Source: Mycobacterium sp. MS1601
GTDB lineage: Bacteria > Actinomycetota > Actinomycetes > Mycobacteriales > Mycobacteriaceae
Direction: 5' to 3'
Length of the DNA stretch: 64,000 nucleotides
Assembly (NCBI RefSeq): GCF_001984215.1
Contig: NZ_CP019420.1
Coordinates: forward strand, 3,658,001 to 3,722,000
The notes under the pieces were generated by a model. The model worked only from the letters and a program-made list of their open reading frames with translations. It had not been told where the DNA came from and did no database searches. Of this stretch, positions 1 to 8,150 are shown in pieces. Numbering within the stretch: position 1 is the first letter of the stretch; every line of letters begins with the position of its first letter. Made by a program: the position numbers and the translations under genes.

Positions 1-1019
1 TCCCCGACATCGGCGACTATTTCTCCATCACCGTCGGAGACGAACCATTGATCGTCACTCGTGACAACGACGGCGCGGTCCGGGTGATGTCGTCGATCTG
101 CCAGCACCGCGGATATCCGGTGGTGGACACCAGCGAGACCGGCAACACCAAACAGTTCCGCTGTCCGTACCACTACTGGGCGTACGGGCTGGACGGTGAA
201 CTGGTGGCCGCGCCGGAGATGAAAGAAACCTGCCCCATCGCCGAACTTCGCAAGGAGACAGCGCTTCCCAACCTCAAAGTGGAGATCTGGTTCGGCATGA
301 TCTTCGCCAACATGGACCTCGAGGCGGCACCGCTGGCCGACCAGCTGACCAAACTCGCCCCCGAGATGGAGATCTACGACGTCGCCAACCTCGAGATCAC
401 CGCGCCGCAGGAGTTCCCCGGCCTGCCGTGGAACTGGAAAGGCATGCACGAGAACGCACTCGAGCCCTACCACACCTCTTTTGTGCACATGGGCTATCAC
501 GATGTGGCTCCGGCGTCGATGGCCGAGTTCGTGGAGTTCGAGGACTCGGACAACGTGATCATGCACCCGACGAACTACCGCTATATGGATGCCGGTTTCA
601 ACCCGACCGGCAAGGCGATCCTGCCGATCCTTCCCGGCCTCGATGATCTGCACCGCAGCCGCATCATGTTCGCCTCGGTGCTGCCGACGGTGTTCTTCGC
701 GTTGAGTCCCGAGCAGGTGTTCTACTTCCTGATCACGCCGGAGGGCGCGAACAAGATGACGCTGCGGGTGGCCTGGCTGTTCCCGGCGTCCACCAAGAAG
801 GCTCCCGGATTCGACTGGGCCTTCCAGATGCAGAACGCCGTCAACCAGGTGATCAACGATCAGGACATGGTGACCAACGAGCGGATGCAGAACGGGCAGC
901 GCTCCCGGTACGCCAAGCGGGGGCGTTACAGCTGGCAGGAAACCACTCTGCCCCAGGTCAATCGGTGGCTGGCACTGCGTTACCAGGCGCATGCCAAGTC
1001 GTTGTCGGCCGACGCATGA
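1..1019 (+). CDS. Rieske non-heme iron ring-hydroxylating oxygenase, alpha subunit (5' partial)
   Basis: The reading frame is open from the first bases of the window, so the N-terminus lies upstream; a TTG at 48 is only an internal codon. A Rieske [2Fe-2S] motif is visible as CQH followed 18 residues later by CPYH. The catalytic mononuclear iron site shows as EPYHTSFVH (E-x2-H-x4-H). These are the two hallmarks of terminal oxygenase alpha subunits, which hydroxylate or demethylate small organic substrates using electrons from a separate reductase. No reductase is visible here. It sits immediately before an ABC importer operon on the same strand, so the substrate is probably the imported compound. 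The substrate cannot be told from sequence. Confidence 0.9.
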   Translation, partial: PDIGDYFSITVGDEPLIVTRDNDGAVRVMSSICQHRGYPVVDTSETGNTKQFRCPYHYWAYGLDGELVAAPEMKETCPIAELRKETALPNLKVEIWFGMIFANMDLEAAPLADQLTKLAPEMEIYDVANLEITAPQEFPGLPWNWKGMHENALEPYHTSFVHMGYHDVAPASMAEFVEFEDSDNVIMHPTNYRYMDAGFNPTGKAILPILPGLDDLHRSRIMFASVLPTVFFALSPEQVFYFLITPEGANKMTLRVAWLFPASTKKAPGFDWAFQMQNAVNQVINDQDMVTNERMQNGQRSRYAKRGRYSWQETTLPQVNRWLALRYQAHAKSLSADA

Positions 1020-1038
1020 TCCGCCGGGGAGGGTGACG

Positions 1039-1986
1039 GTGTCGGTGGGCGAACTCGCCGCGGACGGTCGACGAGCCCAAGGGACGAGGAGCAGACAGAC
1101 CCGCCCGGACGAGACGGCGCGGCCTGAGGTGCGGTCGGTTCCCGGCGGTGCCGCCCCGCAGAACGGTGGTCGATTCAATCGCGCGGCGCTGGTGTGGGCG
1201 GGCTGGTGGGTCGGCACCGTCGCCGTAGTGGTCGGGCTGTGGGAGGCGGTCAAGGCCGTCTTCGCCGTGCCGGACGCCACCATGCCGCACACCTGGTCGG
1301 TGCTGGCGGCGCTCGGCGAGCGCCTGCCCAACGGTGACAACCGCGCAGTGTCACTGCTGGGGGCGCTCGCGGTCACCCTGCAGGAGGCCACCGTCGGGTT
1401 GTGGGTGGGCGTGGTGATCGGCGCGGGGATCGGTGTTCTGTCCGCGAAGTCGCGGTTCGCTTCGTTCACGCTGACGCCGGTTCTTGTTGCCACGCAGACA
1501 TTTCCGCTGGTGGCCGTCGTACCTGCACTGGTGATCATCTTGGGTGACGGATGGGTGTCGCTGGCGCTGATCGCGGCGATCCTGGCGTTCTTCCCGATCT
1601 ATGTGGCAGTGGCCCGTGCGATCACCGACACCAGCCGAGAGCACCGCGAGCTGTTTCGCAGCTGTGGACTGTCGAAAACCAAGGTGTTCACCAGTCTGGA
1701 GATGCCGCGGGCCACCCTGGCGGCGGTCAGCTCCATCCGCACAGCCACAGCGCTGGCCGTGGTGGGAGCCATCGTCGCGGAACTACCCAGCGGAAGACCC
1801 GACGGAATCTCCATGACGTTGTTGTCCGCGGCGTCCTACTACCTGACCGACCCCGAGGCGCTGTGGTGCGCGGCGCTGACGGCCATGGCAGGAGGCGTCC
1901 TGCTGGTGTACGCAATGTCCGGATTTGCCTCTACGGCAGCCCGTTTCGCGCTGCGCATTCCCACGGAAGCGAAGGAGTCGAGATGA
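1039..1986 (+). CDS. ABC transporter permease, SsuC/TauC type
   Basis: A membrane permease of the nitrate/sulfonate/taurine importer family (BPD_transp_1). Several hydrophobic helices begin near 1192, and the conserved EAA-like loop is around 1660-1740. I placed the start at GTG 1039 because GGGGAGG at 1026-1032 is well spaced. GTG 1033, GTG 1129 and an ATG inside the Rieske gene (991) are alternatives. The first 40 or so residues are Arg-rich and lie over a 29-bp dispersed repeat (1066-1094), so the true start could be further downstream. The stop overlaps the start of the ATPase gene (ATGA). It pairs with the second permease at 2765 to form the channel. Confidence 0.85.
   Translation: MSVGELAADGRRAQGTRSRQTRPDETARPEVRSVPGGAAPQNGGRFNRAALVWAGWWVGTVAVVVGLWEAVKAVFAVPDATMPHTWSVLAALGERLPNGDNRAVSLLGALAVTLQEATVGLWVGVVIGAGIGVLSAKSRFASFTLTPVLVATQTFPLVAVVPALVIILGDGWVSLALIAAILAFFPIYVAVARAITDTSREHRELFRSCGLSKTKVFTSLEMPRATLAAVSSIRTATALAVVGAIVAELPSGRPDGISMTLLSAASYYLTDPEALWCAALTAMAGGVLLVYAMSGFASTAARFALRIPTEAKESR
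1066..1094 (+). repeat. isolated copy of the dispersed repeat seen as a minisatellite at 18.5 kb
   Basis: This 29-base stretch matches the core of the 55-bp unit at 18481-18750 (GGTCGA-GAGCCC-AGGGACGAGG) with about four mismatches. It lies between the Rieske stop and the first membrane helix of the permease, where it would encode an Arg-rich segment of low complexity. Confidence 0.55.
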
Positions 1987-2768
1987 CCGTCGACACCAGC
2001 ATCGGCACATCGGATGCAATCGTCTTGCACGACGTGGTCAAGTACTACGGGTCGAAGCTGATCCTCGATCACGTCAGCCACACCTTCGAGCCTGGTTCTT
2101 TCGTATCGCTGATCGGGCCGTCCGGCTGCGGGAAGTCGACGCTGCTGCGGATGATCGGCGATCTGGAGCCGCTGAGTTCCGGCCGGATCGACGTCGGTGC
2201 GGGCACTCCGGAGACCGCGCGGCGTGGCCACTCGATGTCGATGGTGTTCCAGTCGCCCAATCTGGTGCCGTGGCGATCGGTGCGACGCAATGTCGAACTT
2301 CCCCTGGAGGCAATGGGTCTACCCGCAGCCGAACGGAAGGAGCGGGCTACCCGCGAGCTGATCAGGGTGGGCCTCGGCGAGCACATCGAGGCCGGCCCGC
2401 GCACGCTCTCGGGCGGTATGGCGCAACGGGCGGCGATCGCCAGAGCACTGGTCAGCGACCCGCGCATCGTGCTGATGGACGAGCCCTTCGGCGCGCTCGA
2501 CGAGATCTTGCGTGAGCGGCTGAACTACGAGTTGCACCAGCTGTGGGCCAGCACCGGCAAGACCATCGTGTTCGTCACACACAGCATCGCCGAGGCTGTG
2601 GCGCTGTCCACCGACATCCTGGTGATGGGCCGCGATCCCGGTCGGATCATCGGGCACATCCCGGTGGCACTGCCCAGGGAGCGCCGCCCTGAACTTGCCG
2701 AGACGGAGGAGTTCTTCAAGATCACCACCGAGGTCAGACGGCAGTTGTCGGTGGGGGCCGGCGGATGA
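1983..2768 (+). CDS. ABC transporter ATP-binding protein, SsuB/TauB type
   Basis: A 261-residue ATPase that powers the importer. The Walker A motif GPSGCGKST is at residues 45-53, the Q-loop at about 90, the ABC signature LSGGMAQR at 142-149, Walker B IVLMDEP at 162-168 followed by the D-loop, and the switch histidine in VTHS. The ATG at 1983 overlaps the upstream permease stop and the gene's own stop overlaps the next permease start (ATGA at both ends). This indicates translational coupling within one operon. Confidence 0.92.
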   Translation: MTVDTSIGTSDAIVLHDVVKYYGSKLILDHVSHTFEPGSFVSLIGPSGCGKSTLLRMIGDLEPLSSGRIDVGAGTPETARRGHSMSMVFQSPNLVPWRSVRRNVELPLEAMGLPAAERKERATRELIRVGLGEHIEAGPRTLSGGMAQRAAIARALVSDPRIVLMDEPFGALDEILRERLNYELHQLWASTGKTIVFVTHSIAEAVALSTDILVMGRDPGRIIGHIPVALPRERRPELAETEEFFKITTEVRRQLSVGAGG

Positions 2769-3565
2769 CCACACTCACGAGGACACGTGGCGGGTCCGCG
2801 CTGCGGACAGCGGCGATGTATCTGGGGCCGACCGTCACCGTGGCAGCAGTGATCGTGTTGTGGCAGTTCTGGGTCACCGCCGCCGGGATCAAGCCGTTTG
2901 TACTGCCCGCGCCGGTGGCAGTGTGGCAGACGTTCATCGAACGGCCCGCGTTCTTCTTCGGATTGGGTGTCAACACCCTGCAGGAGGCGTTGGCGGGTCT
3001 GGTCTTCGGGTGTGTCGCAGGTACTGTCACCGCGCTGGCGGTGTTCCGCACCAAGGGTCTTAGCCAAGTCACCGAAGCCATGGCGGCCGCCCTGCTCGCG
3101 CTGCCCATGGTGGCACTGGTGCCGCTGTCCAACGTGTTCTTCGGGCTGACGCCGGCCTCGCGCATCTTCGTGGTATCGGTGGCGGTGTACCCGATTGCGG
3201 TGAGTTTCCTGCTCACGGGCCTGCGTGGCACCGACCAGGGTCTCATCGAGGCCTTCCGCTCGATGGCAATATCACCGATGAAAACCACAGTTGCGCTCTA
3301 TGTTCCGTCGATGCTGCCATCGGCGATGAGTGCACTGCGGGTCGCGGTACCCACGGCTTTCTCGATCGCGATTGTCGCCGAGTTCTTCGGCGGTGAGCTC
3401 ACCACACTGGGCACCTTCATCAAGTCGACGGCCGTGCAGTCACGAGTGGCCGACATGTGGGGTGCGGCGCTGGTCGCCTTTCTCTTCGCCCTGGTGCTCT
3501 ACCTGGCGCTGTCGCTCGTGGACAGGTGGGCGCTGCGCTGGCACAGCTCCCGCCAACCATCCTGA
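2765..3565 (+). CDS. ABC transporter permease, SsuC/TauC type (second)
   Basis: A 266-residue permease with several hydrophobic helices and the EAFRSM cytoplasmic loop of this family, which docks on the ATPase. It is homologous to the permease at 1039, so the channel is probably a heterodimer rather than the homodimer usual for SsuC or TauC. The start overlaps the ATPase stop by four bases. A 39-base gap with an AGAGGAG ribosome site leads to the binding-protein gene. Confidence 0.88.
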   Translation: MTTLTRTRGGSALRTAAMYLGPTVTVAAVIVLWQFWVTAAGIKPFVLPAPVAVWQTFIERPAFFFGLGVNTLQEALAGLVFGCVAGTVTALAVFRTKGLSQVTEAMAAALLALPMVALVPLSNVFFGLTPASRIFVVSVAVYPIAVSFLLTGLRGTDQGLIEAFRSMAISPMKTTVALYVPSMLPSAMSALRVAVPTAFSIAIVAEFFGGELTTLGTFIKSTAVQSRVADMWGAALVAFLFALVLYLALSLVDRWALRWHSSRQPS

Positions 3566-3604
3566 CCTTCACCGAAACACAAACTGATACAGAGGAGTTC
3601 AATC

Positions 3605-4678
3605 ATGTTGTTTGTCGAGAATCCCAAGAAGCAGTTGGGTGTCGTGATCGCCGGACTTGCCACCGTTGCACTGGTGGCGGGTTGCGGCGGGGGTGACGAC
3701 ACCGAGGCCGCGTCCGACGGTCCGGTCACCGTCGTCACCGGGTGGGTGATCCAGCCCGAGTTCGCGTCGCTGTACGCCGCCGACGCACTGGGGTACTACG
3801 AGGAGGCCGGCTTGGACGTGACCATCCAGCCCGGTGGTCCCGACGTCAACGCCGAACAGTTGGTGGGGGCGGGCAGCGCGCAATTCGGCATGGACGCAGG
3901 CAGTAACGTGCTGACGTCCAACGACGTCGGCACCGGCCTGGTGTCCCTGGCGCAGTTGGAGCAGGAATCCTCACTGCGGCTGCTGTCCTGGACCAAGGAC
4001 GGATTGACCACACCGGAATCCTGGCGGGGCAAGCGAATCGGCATCTGGTCATCGGTGAACTCGCTGTACGCCTCACTGGCCAAGCACGGGATGAACAAGG
4101 ACACCGACGTCACCCTCGTGGAGCAGGGCTTCGACATGCAGCAGTTCCTCAGCGGCGAGCTGGATCTGGCATCGGCCTACAGCTACAACGAGGTGGGGCA
4201 GGTGTACCAGGCGGGCGTGCCCGAGCAGGACGTCCTGGTGTACAACTATGCCTCCGACGACACCGACACCATCGGACTGCAGCTGTTCGGCAACGGTGAA
4301 TACGTGGCGGCAAACCCGGAGCAGACAGTCGATTTCGTGGCGGCCACGCTGCGTGGGCAGGCCTACTGCCGCGACAACCCGGAGGATTGTGTGCGAATTG
4401 TCGGCGAGGCCGGCGCCACCATGGACGCGGATTTCATGCTGTGGCAGATGAACGAGATGAACAAGTCCATCTGGTCATCGGACAAGCCGCTGGGCACCCT
4501 GGACGAGGCGGCGTTCCAGCAGACCGCCGACGTGCTGTCCGAGACCGGCGTCATCAAGAGCGCACCAGATCTGACGACTCTGATGCAGACCGACATCTAC
4601 GACCAGGCTGTCGAGAAGGTCGGCGACACCGACCTCACCAACGCCACCTTCGCGCCTCTGGAGAACGTGGCGCCATGA
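3605..4678 (+). CDS. ABC transporter substrate-binding lipoprotein, NMT1/THI5-like
   Basis: A 357-residue periplasmic-type binding protein. The N-terminus is a lipoprotein signal with lipobox VAGC (Cys27), so it should be acylated and held at the outer face of the membrane. The following fold has the features of the NMT1/THI5/SsuA-type binding domain, which binds pyrimidines, sulfonates or similar small organic molecules (ADALGYYEEAGLDV, and an EQLVGAGSAQFGMD segment). GAGGAG lies just upstream of the ATG. The final codons overlap the amidohydrolase start. The ligand is unknown. Confidence 0.88.
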   Translation: MLFVENPKKQLGVVIAGLATVALVAGCGGGDDTEAASDGPVTVVTGWVIQPEFASLYAADALGYYEEAGLDVTIQPGGPDVNAEQLVGAGSAQFGMDAGSNVLTSNDVGTGLVSLAQLEQESSLRLLSWTKDGLTTPESWRGKRIGIWSSVNSLYASLAKHGMNKDTDVTLVEQGFDMQQFLSGELDLASAYSYNEVGQVYQAGVPEQDVLVYNYASDDTDTIGLQLFGNGEYVAANPEQTVDFVAATLRGQAYCRDNPEDCVRIVGEAGATMDADFMLWQMNEMNKSIWSSDKPLGTLDEAAFQQTADVLSETGVIKSAPDLTTLMQTDIYDQAVEKVGDTDLTNATFAPLENVAP

Positions 4679-5748
4679 TCTCGACCCGAGAGGTTGTGTT
4701 CGAGAACGTCTTTCACCCCCTGACCGACACCCGGTCGACGGTCAGCATGACCGTGCCCTCACCGGCCGCGTCGGCTCCCGCCGTCATCGACGGCACCGAT
4801 CTGTGGGCGCTGCCGGGGATCTACGACGGTGACGCCCACATCCCCTTGCTGAAGCAGGGGTTGCGACACCAGGAGATCCACAGCCCGTTGCGTGGCGGCG
4901 TGTCGCACGTCAACATCGCATTGCAGTGGCAAGAGGTGCGCCACTTCGACGTCAGCGCCATCACGCAGTTCTGCGCGTCCACGCGGTTGCCCCGCTACAT
5001 CCCGGTGCTGTCCATCGAGCCCGAAGACACCGACGATTTCGCCGATTGGCTCGCCGAACACGGTGAGCTGATCCGCACCACCTGGGCCCCGGTGTGCAAG
5101 CTGTACTCGCCGGACCCGAACTTCACGGTGAACATCGAGGCCATCTGGCGGGCAGGCCTCAAAGCGGTCGTCTACGCCTGGGACGACGAGGCTTTGGAGT
5201 GGGTGGTGGATCTGCACGGAGGGCCGCTGCATCACCGGCACGCTCGTTCCAAGGTGTCGGCAGACCTGATGCGCTCCACACCGGGAGCCACCATCCAGAC
5301 GTCGCCGCACTACCTGCTGGAGCTGGCTCCGGACCGGGCCGAGCGGTTGCATGTCCTGCCGCCGGTGCCCGGCGGAGTCGAGCGCACGTCGCTGCTGGAT
5401 GTCCTGGACACCCATATCGACATGATCGCCACCGATGACAATGCTCCGATCCATGGTGCCACCGGGCCTGGATTGTCCAGCCAGCGCTACCTGCTCTCGG
5501 CGTTGCTGACGCTCGCCGACGTCGAAGGTATTCCGCTGACTCGGCTCTGGCCGAAGGTGACCGAAGCTCCGGCAACCATTTTCGGGACGTCGGAGTTTGT
5601 CGAGCCGTCGACCGTCATCGTCGACCCGGCGGCCCGGACGCCGGTGGGGCTCGAGACCGGCGCGGACATGCGCAATCCCTATGTGGGGTTGGAGTTGGTG
5701 GGCGCGGTGGTCGCGATGACCAGCGGAGGGCACGGCGTGGTGTTGTGA
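4675..5748 (+). CDS. dihydroorotase/hydantoinase-like amidohydrolase
   Basis: A 357-residue member of the amidohydrolase superfamily. TSPHYLLEL matches the TCPHYL-type metal-ligand motif of dihydroorotases and hydantoinases, and IATDDNAP matches the ATDHAPH active-site aspartate region. A Lys in VCKLYS could be the carboxylated bridging lysine. The usual HxH after strand 1 reads DGDAH here, so the first metal histidine is missing. The metal site may be mononuclear, or the enzyme may be altered or inactive. The ATG at 4675 overlaps the binding-protein stop, making it the last gene of the uptake operon. By inference it opens a cyclic amide or pyrimidine-like ring of the imported compound. Confidence 0.75.
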   Translation: MISTREVVFENVFHPLTDTRSTVSMTVPSPAASAPAVIDGTDLWALPGIYDGDAHIPLLKQGLRHQEIHSPLRGGVSHVNIALQWQEVRHFDVSAITQFCASTRLPRYIPVLSIEPEDTDDFADWLAEHGELIRTTWAPVCKLYSPDPNFTVNIEAIWRAGLKAVVYAWDDEALEWVVDLHGGPLHHRHARSKVSADLMRSTPGATIQTSPHYLLELAPDRAERLHVLPPVPGGVERTSLLDVLDTHIDMIATDDNAPIHGATGPGLSSQRYLLSALLTLADVEGIPLTRLWPKVTEAPATIFGTSEFVEPSTVIVDPAARTPVGLETGADMRNPYVGLELVGAVVAMTSGGHGVVL

Positions 5749-5817
5749 CCCTGGGGCAGCGCAGTCGGCGTCCGGCCCGCCTGCCATAACTGACCCGCAG
5801 TCACTTCTGGGCGCACA

Positions 5818-5838
5818 GTGGGCGACAATTCCGCCCAC
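5818..5838. terminator. hairpin between convergent genes
   Basis: GTGGGCG at 5818-5824 pairs with CGCCCAC at 5832-5838 around a 7-base loop, with no T-tract. It lies in the 170-bp gap between the amidohydrolase (+) and the OmdA-like gene (-), so it could serve as a terminator. The neighbouring 14-mer at 5800-5813 recurs in inverted orientation at 52033-52046, also between convergent genes. Confidence 0.45.
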
Positions 5839-5918
5839 AGGTGACCGGCTGTCAGGCGCTGTGTCGGGTGGGGCTGGTGGTGCAGCAGCGTGGGAGCGTG
5901 GCAGCGACGGCCAGGCCG

Positions 5919-6185
5919 CTAGGGCTTGCCCGTCCGCTCCCGGTGTTTGCATCCCGGCCAGCAGCACGGCCGGCGCATCCCTTCCTCGAGTTCCTCTTGT
6001 GTCCGCCGGATCCGGCGCTCGCGGGTCTTCTGCTGCTTGGCGTCTTCGACCCAGCAGATGAACTCGTTGCGGGCCAACGGTGTGATGTCCTGCCACGCCG
6101 CCAACGCCTCGGCATTGGCGGCAAGCGCGGTGCGCAGATCGGCGGGCAGCTCATGCACCACGCCGCCGGGAACTGCGGTACTCAT
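5919..6185 (-). CDS. OmdA/YdeI-like small protein
   Basis: An 88-residue protein resembling the C-terminal domain of the YdeI/OmpD-associated family: a helix with PADLRTAL, then AWQDITPLARNEFICWVEDAKQ, and an Arg-rich stretch TRERRIRRTQEEL. Its function is poorly defined in the family. The C-terminal tail carries a CCWPGCKH cluster that could bind metal. The start ATG at 6185 overlaps the stop of the upstream AI-2E-type gene (ATGA), so it is the last gene of the 9214-to-5919 operon. Confidence 0.7.
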   Translation of the reverse strand: MSTAVPGGVVHELPADLRTALAANAEALAAWQDITPLARNEFICWVEDAKQQKTRERRIRRTQEELEEGMRRPCCWPGCKHRERTGKP

Positions 6186-7372
6186 GCGTCCTCCTCGACG
6201 GGTTGCGGGATCTTTGCCTTCGGCCTGGTGAACCGGTTGAGCAATGACTTCCACAGGGAGGTACGGGGTTTCACCTCCGCTTCGGCTTCGGTGCCGATGT
6301 GGTGGTGTTCCAGTTCCACACCCTTGTATACGGCCAGGTAGACGCTGATGGTGGTGACGATGATGATCATCAACACCGGGCCCAGGATGATGCCCCAGAA
6401 GCCGAACATCTGCAGGCCCGCGAATACCGACAACAGCATCAGCGCCGCATTCAGATGTGCTTCCTTGGGGACCAACAGCGGCCGCAGCACGTTGTCGATG
6501 TTGGTGGTGACCACGATGTGGAACACCACCACGAAGATCCCGCCGACCACGTTGCCGAACAACGCCATTCCGATGCCCAGCGGAATGGTCAGGATGCCGC
6601 TGCCCAGAGGGATGAACGACAGTGCGGTGAGGAAGATCGCGAACATGAAGAACGCGTCGTGGATTCCGCCGATGTAGATCGAGATGGCGCCGGCCACACC
6701 CTGGCACACCGCGATGATGAACTGCCCCTTCACGGTGGCTTTCACCATGGCGCCGATCTTGGCGATGTAGAGGTCGGACACGTCTTCGCCCAACGGGTTC
6801 AGATGCTTGATCAGATCGATCACCTTGTGCCCGCCGATCAACAGCGACAAGAAGACGTAGAGGAAGATGATGGCCGAGGTCAGCGTGCTGAACGCGTTGC
6901 CGGCCGTGTCGCTGGCGAAGCTCAGCGCCGCCTCGCCGACCGTCTGCCCCACCTTCACCATGTTGTCGCGAATGGAGTCCATGGTGAGCTTGATGTCGAG
7001 GAAGGGGACACGCGCCAGCAGTTCGTTGGCTGTGGCCAGCAGTCGGTTGCCCAGTGCGCTGAGGTCGGTGTTGTCAACCCAATTGCTGATGCCCGCAACC
7101 ATTTCGGTGATCTGTAGGACAGCCAGGAAGATCACCAGCGAGATCGGCACCGCGACCGCGGCGACGGCGCACAGCAAGGTCAGCGTGGCCGACAACCCCA
7201 CGCTCATCTTGAGGCGGAACCGCCGGAATACCGGCGTGAACAGATACGCGGCGACTGCGGCGATGACGATCAGGACGAAGTAAGTGCGCAGGAAGTACGC
7301 ACCGAAACCGAGGGCCAACACCGTCAGGATGGCCAGCGCCCGCTTCTGCGTGACGGTGAAATCGGTGATCAT
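6182..7372 (-). CDS. AI-2E family (PF01594-type) membrane transporter
   Basis: About 396 residues with the family layout: two N-terminal helix pairs, a soluble middle section, and a C-terminal cluster of helices with LSFIPLGSGILTIPLG and FGFWGIILGPVLMI, the conserved signature. I chose ATG 7372 over TTG 7381. Members export small molecules or act as Na+/H+ antiporters, and the substrate is unknown here. It lies 19 bases after the SDR gene on the same strand, in an operon headed by a KstR-type box. Confidence 0.85.
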   Translation of the reverse strand: MITDFTVTQKRALAILTVLALGFGAYFLRTYFVLIVIAAVAAYLFTPVFRRFRLKMSVGLSATLTLLCAVAAVAVPISLVIFLAVLQITEMVAGISNWVDNTDLSALGNRLLATANELLARVPFLDIKLTMDSIRDNMVKVGQTVGEAALSFASDTAGNAFSTLTSAIIFLYVFLSLLIGGHKVIDLIKHLNPLGEDVSDLYIAKIGAMVKATVKGQFIIAVCQGVAGAISIYIGGIHDAFFMFAIFLTALSFIPLGSGILTIPLGIGMALFGNVVGGIFVVVFHIVVTTNIDNVLRPLLVPKEAHLNAALMLLSVFAGLQMFGFWGIILGPVLMIIIVTTISVYLAVYKGVELEHHHIGTEAEAEVKPRTSLWKSLLNRFTRPKAKIPQPVEEDA

Positions 7373-7391
7373 TGCGCCCAATACTAGGGGC

Positions 7392-8150
7392 TTATTGCGC
7401 TTGACCTGCGAACTTCATCAGGTGGTCATGGATATTGGGGTAGCGCTTCAGATGCGCGCCACCGTTGAGGTCGAGCACCTCGCCGGTGAGCCACGACGAC
7501 TTCTCCGAGCACAGGAACGCCACGGCATCCGCGATGTCCTGCGGCGTGCCGGTACGCCCGAGCACCGTGTTCTCGACGTATTCCTCGACCACCCCGGGGA
7601 TCATCGCCGCCGCCTCGGTGAGTGGGGTGGGCACGAAGCCGGGGGAGACGGCGTTGACCCGGATGCCGCGTGGTCCGAGTTCCAGTGCGGCGACCTCGGT
7701 GAGCATCGTCAGGCCGGCTTTCGCCGAGCAGTAGGCGCTCATCCCGATACCTGGCTGGCGGGCGTTCAGGGAGGCCAGCGAGACGATCGATCCGCCGTCA
7801 CCCATCCGCTGTCCGGCGTGTTTGATCACCAGAAACGAGCCGGTGAGGCACACGTCGACCACCTCGCGGAACTGCTCGACAGGCAGGTCGACGATGAGGC
7901 CGAAGCCACTGAAGCCGGCGCAGTTCACCACCACCGCCGGCGAAACCTCGCCGAACAACGCTGCCACCGAGGTTTCGTCGGTCACGTCGACGAACGCCGA
8001 TGTGTGTGGCGCGCCCAGTTCGGCGGCGCGGGTCTGCGCGCCCTCGACGTTGCGGTCGGCCAGCGTGACGGTCGAGTCGGCGGCCAGGGTCTGCGCGACG
8101 GCCCATCCGATGCCGGAGGCTGCCCCGATGACGACGGCGTGGCGGCTCAT
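7392..8150 (-). CDS. short-chain dehydrogenase/reductase
   Basis: A 252-residue classical SDR. The NAD(P) motif GAASGIG is at residues 9-15, the NAG-like motif is NCAGFSG, the catalytic Ser lies in SLASLN, and YCSAK is the YxxxK pair. The downstream NAVSPGFVPTPLT segment is typical. The start is ATG 8150, which overlaps the stop of the upstream epimerase gene. The substrate is not predictable, but the operon context with a sterol-type operator suggests a hydroxysteroid or lipid alcohol. Confidence 0.85.
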   Translation of the reverse strand: MSRHAVVIGAASGIGWAVAQTLAADSTVTLADRNVEGAQTRAAELGAPHTSAFVDVTDETSVAALFGEVSPAVVVNCAGFSGFGLIVDLPVEQFREVVDVCLTGSFLVIKHAGQRMGDGGSIVSLASLNARQPGIGMSAYCSAKAGLTMLTEVAALELGPRGIRVNAVSPGFVPTPLTEAAAMIPGVVEEYVENTVLGRTGTPQDIADAVAFLCSEKSSWLTGEVLDLNGGAHLKRYPNIHDHLMKFAGQAQ

